DNA from: Chryseobacterium edaphi
Lineage (GTDB): Bacteria > Bacteroidota > Bacteroidia > Flavobacteriales > Weeksellaceae
Assembly (NCBI RefSeq): GCF_025628985.1
Contig: NZ_JAOTEM010000005.1
Span: 186,001-250,000 of the forward strand
Direction of reading: 5' to 3'
DNA length: 64,000 bases
Shown: positions 59,245 through 64,000 of the stretch, one piece after another
Layout: every line of letters begins with the position of its first letter
How positions within the stretch are numbered: position 1 is the first letter of the stretch
Position numbers and translations under genes: made by a program
Notes under the pieces: generated by a model
The model's database searches: none
The model's input: only the letters and a program-made list of their open reading frames with translations
Told to the model about the DNA's origin: nothing

Positions 59245-61008
59245 TCATTCATTGCAATCTCTAGCTATGCATTTCCAGACACTATTTGCATATAGTTTTA
59301 CACAGTTTGCTGCAATATCATAAATAATCATTCCTTCTTTCGGATCTGTAATTAATGTTGAATTTTGAACGCGAGTAATTACAAATCCTTTTGTATTTGA
59401 TTCCAATGCTATAAATCCGTTTGGAATACTTTCCGGCCATGATGATAATTTTACAGAATGTGTTGAAATTCCAAATTTTGTTGGATTTGAAGAAATACCT
59501 GTGGTTCCGGGTTTTGTACAGTATTTATAAATAGTTAAGATAATATTTGCTGTATTACTTATCAATCCTGCTGTATCGTAAATTGTATAACCTGTAACAG
59601 GAATATTACCCACAAAACCGGTTACCGGAGTAAAAGTTAATACGCCCGATGAATTCAAACTCCATGTTCCGGTTCCTGAAATTGTAAAGCCTTTAACATT
59701 TCCACTAACTGTTACGATTGATGTCGCTCCAGAAGGTGGGATAAGATTTATAGAAGAAGGAACTACCGATCCGCTGTTTGGATCAACATCATTTGTAGTG
59801 AGATTGATGGTAATTGCAGTATTTTTTTCGCCACCTTGAATATCGTTATTCGCGGTCGGAGGTTGATTGATTCCGAAATTCTGATTTTGAATAGCAACAT
59901 CATTTAAAGTTACATTAATAAGATTATCCGTGTTGTTGTCTGTTGCACCAACAATGGTAAATCCCGAAGGAGTTTCGAGCTCTATTTGATAACTTCCCGG
60001 AAAAACATTTGGGAATATGTAAACTCCATTTGAACCTGTCGTAACAGTATTTATTAAAACGTTTGCAGAATTATATAATCGTACAGTAGCACCGGAATAG
60101 CCGTTTCCATCGGGAGTTCCTGCATTATTATCATTAAATACAGATCCAGAAATAGATTGCACAACTCCCATCGATGATTTATTATATGCAGTAAAAGCAA
60201 TATCACTCACTCCGGAAAATTTCTGAATAAAATATTTTACTGAAGTAGCATTGGCAGAGGTAATTCCAAAATCACTCCAGTCAAAAGCCATCATTCTCAA
60301 AGGTCTTAATCCATAAAGTCCCGATTGGTAAGTTGGTGTAGGATTTGCCGGACTGTAGAATTTATATCTGCCATTTGCAACAGAAGGAATTGATGTCGAA
60401 AAGTTGATACTGACAGGATTTCCTACTAAAACATTAGACGCATTTGTAAAATTATAAATATCATTTACATCACCAACCTGACCGACTTGTGTGAAAATAA
60501 TATCAGGAATTCCATCGCCGATAGAAGTTGGGTTGATGTCAGAAATCTGATATTGTATTTGGCTTGATGCAGGAAAATTGAAAATTGCCGTTCCGATATC
60601 TAAACCCTGAGTTCCGTCTGTTATGTATGACAGAAGATTATTTGTTACAGGAACCGGAGTAATATTTCCGTCACCGCCTCCGTAGTTGCTTGCAACACCA
60701 ATGTAAGTATTTCCATTAGGTGTTGGTGAAGAAGATGCAGGAAATGCCTGAAAAATTAGAGGTACAAAACCAACAGAATTTGTAGTCAATCTCGCATCAT
60801 TTACACCTGTAGAATATGTATTTCCATTCCACGAGAACGCCAGAAGATTGTGACTTGTAGTAGGAGCAACGGAATTATTTACCTGAGAATCCCAATAAGT
60901 GTTGAAATCTGTATAAATTCTTGTAACTGCCTGTCCGAAAATGAAATTTGAAGTAAATATTAAAATTCCGGCAAGACAATTCCTGATCGAATATATTGTA
61001 ATCACCAT
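59245..61008 (-). CDS. Large exported protein with SdrD/Cna-B-like domain
   Basis: 587 residues. Signal peptide (IFTSNFIFGQA, cut after about residue 27). An N-terminal 260-residue region is of unknown fold. Then comes a Cna-B/SdrD-like domain (about 285-375; SISGSVFNDNNAGTPDGNGY, cut to SGSVFNDNNAGTPDG, then GSNGVYIFPNVFPGSYQIEL), followed by an Ig-like, cadherin-type repeat starting NQPPTANNDIQGG. The end (GFIALESNTKGFVITRV, then GMIIYDIAANCVKLY) is a module I recall at the end of many flavobacterial surface proteins. No clear type IX secretion C-terminal domain. Probable surface adhesin-like protein. Confidence 0.7.
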   Translation of the reverse strand: MVITIYSIRNCLAGILIFTSNFIFGQAVTRIYTDFNTYWDSQVNNSVAPTTSHNLLAFSWNGNTYSTGVNDARLTTNSVGFVPLIFQAFPASSSPTPNGNTYIGVASNYGGGDGNITPVPVTNNLLSYITDGTQGLDIGTAIFNFPASSQIQYQISDINPTSIGDGIPDIIFTQVGQVGDVNDIYNFTNASNVLVGNPVSINFSTSIPSVANGRYKFYSPANPTPTYQSGLYGLRPLRMMAFDWSDFGITSANATSVKYFIQKFSGVSDIAFTAYNKSSMGVVQSISGSVFNDNNAGTPDGNGYSGATVRLYNSANVLINTVTTGSNGVYIFPNVFPGSYQIELETPSGFTIVGATDNNTDNLINVTLNDVAIQNQNFGINQPPTANNDIQGGEKNTAITINLTTNDVDPNSGSVVPSSINLIPPSGATSIVTVSGNVKGFTISGTGTWSLNSSGVLTFTPVTGFVGNIPVTGYTIYDTAGLISNTANIILTIYKYCTKPGTTGISSNPTKFGISTHSVKLSSWPESIPNGFIALESNTKGFVITRVQNSTLITDPKEGMIIYDIAANCVKLYANSVWKCIARDCNE

Positions 61009-61057
61009 CTAAGTTTGTGTTTTAGTGTTATGATATTTTATGCTAAGAATAACATAA

Positions 61058-61065
61058 CAAATATA
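61058..61065 (-). promoter_or_regulatory. -7 box of the SdrD-like gene
   Basis: Minus-strand TATATTTG, full consensus match, 50 bases upstream of the start codon. Confidence 0.45.
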
Positions 61066-61160
61066 GTAATTTGAATAGGTAGGGAATAGTTTTATAGGCT
61101 AAAATATAATGCAGCGCATAAAATATTTCATGAATGGAAACAAAATTATTAACAATAGAA

Positions 61161-61186
61161 AATGCCGATAATGAAATTATCGACAT
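61161..61186. terminator. terminator-like hairpin
   Basis: AATGCCGATAAT / ATTATCGACATT stem (one mismatch) with a GAA loop, beyond the end of the DUF3108 gene. Confidence 0.55.
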
Positions 61187-61208
61187 TAGTATTTTTTTTA
61201 GGTAATGA

Positions 61209-61979
61209 TTATTTAATAAATTTTAAAGGATATTTTACGTTTTTAAAATCATCAATACTCGCTTTCAAAGAACCTACAGCCAATTCAGCTTTTAGTAATA
61301 AAGGAATATGATTCGCGTCATTCGAAACCCACATCGTCACGCCTTCTTTTTCTTTAAAAACTCTTCCGCTTTTTACTGACGGGATTATTTTTAAGGCATT
61401 GATTGTCCCAAATTTTGTCTTTAAATTTTCAGTTCCCACCACTTTTAATTGAAACGGAAACATCTCATCATCAATCCATACATTCATATTGAAAACTGTT
61501 CCGGTCTTCAGTTCAGCAGGAGTTTTACTTCTTAAAAAATAGAAACATGAAAGCATATCCTGAACTCCTTTTGCAGATTTTATAGTTTTAGAACCATTGG
61601 CAGGATTTTTTTTATCTGTTAAAACTAAAGTATTATTATCGTGATTGAAAACTGTTTGCAAATGTTGTGAATAGCTTCCTTCTTTTACATTTCTTACATA
61701 AAAACTTGGAAGTTCTGTCTGCATATTAATGTAGCTTTCATATAAATCTTCTACTTTAAAAAAAGCCTTTACAGCTCCGCTTGTTGAGCCGGTACCTTTT
61801 ACATACAAATGCGGAACGCCTTTATAGTTTGTCTTTTTTGCCGTAAGATTGGCTGATCCTGCAGTCAGAAATCCGTAGTGAATTCGCAGTGTTAAAGATT
61901 CTCCATCATTGATATTCGTTATCTGGCTATGACCTAGAAAGAAAACAAATATTGCCGTTATATAAAATAATTTCTTCAT
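61209..61979 (-). CDS. DUF3108 domain-containing exported protein
   Basis: 256 residues with a Sec signal peptide (ITAIFVFFLGHSQ, cut near residue 19). The body is a DUF3108 beta fold: ESLTLRIHYGFLTAGSANL near the start, the middle YVRNVKEGSYSQHLQT and the end VTMWVSNDANHIPLLLKAEL. Family members are periplasmic or outer-surface proteins of unknown role, sometimes lipopolysaccharide-linked; nothing here narrows it. Divergent from the ferredoxin reductase gene. Confidence 0.85.
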   Translation of the reverse strand: MKKLFYITAIFVFFLGHSQITNINDGESLTLRIHYGFLTAGSANLTAKKTNYKGVPHLYVKGTGSTSGAVKAFFKVEDLYESYINMQTELPSFYVRNVKEGSYSQHLQTVFNHDNNTLVLTDKKNPANGSKTIKSAKGVQDMLSCFYFLRSKTPAELKTGTVFNMNVWIDDEMFPFQLKVVGTENLKTKFGTINALKIIPSVKSGRVFKEKEGVTMWVSNDANHIPLLLKAELAVGSLKASIDDFKNVKYPLKFIK

Positions 61980-62094
61980 AATTTAAATTTTACAAAAACA
62001 CTGCCAAATAAAACACTGCTTTTATACGTACGAGATTTGATAAATCTCAGTTTTTTATTTAAGTTCAATTAAATATGCTTCGCATTAAAATTAG

Positions 62095-62102
62095 TAAATT
62101 TG
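62095..62102 (+). promoter_or_regulatory. -7 box of the ferredoxin reductase gene
   Basis: TAAATTTG, full consensus match, 32 bases before the ATG at 62134. Confidence 0.5.
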
Positions 62103-62133
62103 CAGCTACATACAATTAAATTATCTATATATT

Positions 62134-63189
62134 ATGATAACGACAGACATATTGATTATTGGAGCGGGACCAACGGGACTTTTTGCTGTATTTGAAGCAG
62201 GTTTGCTTAAAATGAAATGCCATATTATCGATGCGCTTCCGCAACCTGGAGGGCAATTGGCAGAGTTGTATCCTAAAAAACCAATTTTTGATATTCCTGG
62301 TTATCCGTCTGTAAACGCAGGGGAATTGGTAGATAATTTAATGGAACAGATCAAGCAGTTTCAGCCTGGTTTCACTTTAGGCGAAACAGCAGTTTCTTAT
62401 AAAAAAGTTGATGAAGAATGGTTTGAAGTTGTTACGAATAAAGGAACCGTTCACAGATGTAAAGCGATCGCAATTGCAGGAGGATTGGGAACTTTTGAGC
62501 CTAGAAAACCTACAATGGACAATGTTGCTGATTATGAAGAGAAAGGTCTTGAATATTTTGTAAAAGAACCTGAACATTTCAGAAATAAAAAAGTGGTGAT
62601 CGCAGGTGGTGGAGATTCTGCATTAGACTGGAGTGTTTTCTTGTCAAATGTTGCAAGTGAAGTGACTTTGATCCACAGAAGAAACGAATTCCGTGGAGCC
62701 TTGGATTCTGTAGAAAAAGTTCAGGATTTAAAAAATCAGGGTAAAATTAAACTGATTACTCCTGCCGAAGTTACTGCAATAAAAGGTGACGGAAAAGTAG
62801 AAGCAATCACCGTTGTCAGAGACGGAGAAGAACCTGTCGATATCGAAACCGATTATTTCATTCCATTATTCGGACTGACTCCTAAGTTGGGAGAGATTGC
62901 TCAGTGGGGATTGAATATTGAGAAAAATGCAATCGTTGTGAATAATGCTTTAGATTACCAAACCAATATTGAAGGAATCTACGCAATAGGCGATATCAAC
63001 ACGTATCCTGGAAAATTGAAGTTGATTCTTTGTGGTTTCCATGAGGCGACTTTGATGTGTCAGAGTGTTTATAACAGACTAAACCCGGGTAAAAAATTCG
63101 TTTTAAAATATACAACAGTGAGTGGAGTAGATGGTTTTGACGGTAGCCGTAAAGAAGCTAAGAAAGCAGTTGTGAAAAAGATAGATTAA
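62134..63189 (+). CDS. Ferredoxin--NADP reductase, thioredoxin-reductase type
   Basis: 351 residues. FAD loop IIGAGPTGLFAVFEAGLL near the start, NADPH loop VVIAGGGDSALDWSVFL, HRRNEFRGA for NADPH phosphate binding and a late IYAIGDINTYPGKLKLI FAD motif. No CxxC redox pair of thioredoxin reductase is present, which points to the YumC-type ferredoxin reductase. A ferredoxin gene follows 89 bases later; the two are natural partners. Confidence 0.92.
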   Translation: MITTDILIIGAGPTGLFAVFEAGLLKMKCHIIDALPQPGGQLAELYPKKPIFDIPGYPSVNAGELVDNLMEQIKQFQPGFTLGETAVSYKKVDEEWFEVVTNKGTVHRCKAIAIAGGLGTFEPRKPTMDNVADYEEKGLEYFVKEPEHFRNKKVVIAGGGDSALDWSVFLSNVASEVTLIHRRNEFRGALDSVEKVQDLKNQGKIKLITPAEVTAIKGDGKVEAITVVRDGEEPVDIETDYFIPLFGLTPKLGEIAQWGLNIEKNAIVVNNALDYQTNIEGIYAIGDINTYPGKLKLILCGFHEATLMCQSVYNRLNPGKKFVLKYTTVSGVDGFDGSRKEAKKAVVKKID

Positions 63190-63278
63190 TTTGGTTTCGG
63201 GTTTTGTTTGATGGTTTTTAGTTAATACATTTCTCAAAACCAACAACGATCAACCATAAACTTACAACATTTATTAAA

Positions 63279-63608
63279 ATGAGTGATATAAATATAAGAA
63301 TCACAGACAGAGAAGGATTGACTCACGATATCGTAGCTCCTACAGATATGTCGATGAATTTGATGGAAATCATCCGTTCATACGAATTGGCGGAAGAGGG
63401 AACTATCGGAGTTTGCGGCGGAATGGCAATGTGTGCTTCTTGTCAGGTTTACGTCATAAAAGATCCGGGACTTGAGCCGATGGGTGACGAAGAAGATGCC
63501 ATGCTTGGTGAAGCTTTCCATGTAGAGCCAAACAGCAGATTGGGTTGTCAGCTTCATATTGCAGATGCAATGGAAGATCTTGAAGTGGAGATTGCTCCTT
63601 ATCCTTAA
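63279..63608 (+). CDS. 2Fe-2S ferredoxin, adrenodoxin type
   Basis: 109 residues. Cluster ligands C-x5-C-x2-C followed by a distant fourth cysteine: CGGMAMCASC, then RLGCQLHIA. This is the adrenodoxin/vertebrate-type spacing used with Fdx in Fe-S assembly and with P450s, not the plant type. Its likely reductant is the ferredoxin reductase encoded just upstream. A strong terminator follows. Confidence 0.93.
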   Translation: MSDINIRITDREGLTHDIVAPTDMSMNLMEIIRSYELAEEGTIGVCGGMAMCASCQVYVIKDPGLEPMGDEEDAMLGEAFHVEPNSRLGCQLHIADAMEDLEVEIAPYP

Positions 63609-63637
63609 ACAGATTTTGATTGTCTAAATATATATAT

Positions 63638-63668
63638 AACACCCTTGAAATCAAATTTCAGGGGTGTT
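63638..63668. terminator. bidirectional terminator
   Basis: 14-bp stem AACACCCTTGAAAT / ATTTCAGGGGTGTT (one G-T pair) with a CAA loop, then TTTTG. Between the ferredoxin gene and the convergent truncated gene. Confidence 0.8.
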
Positions 63669-63672
63669 TTGT

Positions 63673-64000
63673 TTATTCTAATAAAGAATAGAAAATTTGA
63701 TTTTGAATAATATTTAAAAATTCATTATCTGTATTATTTTTAGCAAGCGGTTTACCATTTTTGTCTAAAACTGAAATGTCTAATCTTATAAAATTAAATT
63801 TATAATTAAGATCTTTAATGAAAGCCGAATAAATTGCATCGTCGTCTTCATTTTCGATTTTAGAGATCATACAAACATTTTTAAAAGCATTTTTGACTTT
63901 GTCTTTTCCGAATTTAAGAATTAACGTTTTTACTTTTAAAGAATCTCTTTTAATGCAGTTGCCACCATAACTACAACCATCTATTAACTCTAATATTTTT
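63673..64000 (-). CDS. Hypothetical protein, C-terminal part (cut by window edge)
   Basis: About 108 residues are visible. The ATG at 63870 is internal, since the frame stays open through the right edge (upstream residues include KILELIDGCSYGGNCIKRD). Charged, Lys/Asn/Asp-rich with cysteines at GCSYGGNC and KNVC. No family recognised; the true start lies beyond the window. Confidence 0.55.
   Translation of the reverse strand, partial: KILELIDGCSYGGNCIKRDSLKVKTLILKFGKDKVKNAFKNVCMISKIENEDDDAIYSAFIKDLNYKFNFIRLDISVLDKNGKPLAKNNTDNEFLNIIQNQIFYSLLE

Overview
The window reads as a chromosomal segment of a Flavobacteriia bacterium, most likely Chryseobacterium or a close Weeksellaceae relative. The evidence is AT-rich DNA with very few G/C-rich ribosome binding sites, repeated TAnnTTTG promoter -7 boxes typical of Bacteroidetes, a gldKLMN type IX secretion operon, DUF4270 and GLPGLI-type proteins, a split transketolase and a PNGase F-like protein. 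No phage, IS transposase, integrase, plasmid gene, rRNA or CRISPR array was seen.

Layout. 1-4.4 kb: the tail of a tRNA methylthiotransferase (mtaB), a glutamate synthase-like gene broken by a one-base frameshift, an FKBP-like lipoprotein, an S4 RNA-binding protein, shikimate kinase, and a Lys-Leu-Lys tRNA cluster. 4.4-15.6 kb: panC faces away from a run of forward genes: a half-length glycogen synthase-like protein, a DUF4270 lipoprotein, glmS, gldK-gldL-gldM-gldN and an FAD oxidoreductase. 15.6-22.6 kb: a MliC-like lipoprotein, a small membrane protein and a complete tripartite RND efflux operon. 22.6-28.6 kb: an orphan 231-residue gene flanked by two repeat elements, tRNA-Ser, asparaginase, two RNA methyltransferases (TrmH/SpoU and RsmE), small unknowns, a MITE-like element and tsaD. 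28.6-38.7 kb: tamB (four bases from tsaD, divergent), an Lrp/AsnC regulator with repeated operator-like motifs, a small membrane protein, split transketolase and a sodium:solute symporter. 38.7-44.6 kb: an oxidative or electrophile-stress-like block with two small GNAT proteins, OsmC behind a nine-copy heptanucleotide repeat, an FMN reductase, a small lipoprotein, two pirins and a DHA2 drug exporter. 44.6-55.2 kb: asparagine synthetase, a GLPGLI/PNGase F-type glycosidase, several exported unknowns, an RsmB-type methyltransferase, a YjdM zinc-ribbon protein, an ABC ATPase, YceI and a 39-residue membrane microprotein. 55.2-64 kb: pheS, a two-component pair, a large SdrD/Cna-B-like exported protein, a DUF3108 protein, a ferredoxin-NADP reductase/ferredoxin pair and one truncated unknown.

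Working together. GldL and GldM form the proton-driven motor, and GldK and GldN the periplasmic ring, of the type IX secretion system. GlmS just upstream supplies glucosamine-6-phosphate for the envelope. The RND operon encodes adaptor, pump and outer-membrane channel. The reductase and ferredoxin at the right end are a natural electron-transfer pair. mtaB, tsaD, TrmH, RsmE and the RsmB-like enzyme all act on tRNA or rRNA.

Most of the window is ordinary core genome. The less ordinary signals are the dispersed repeat families (GACGGAG triplets, a REP-like palindrome, a MITE-like element), the simple-sequence repeat in front of osmC, operator-like palindromes, the degenerate half-glycogen synthase, the PNGase F-like fusion, and the frameshifted glutamate synthase-like gene. 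I found no clear candidate for a wholly new multi-gene system.
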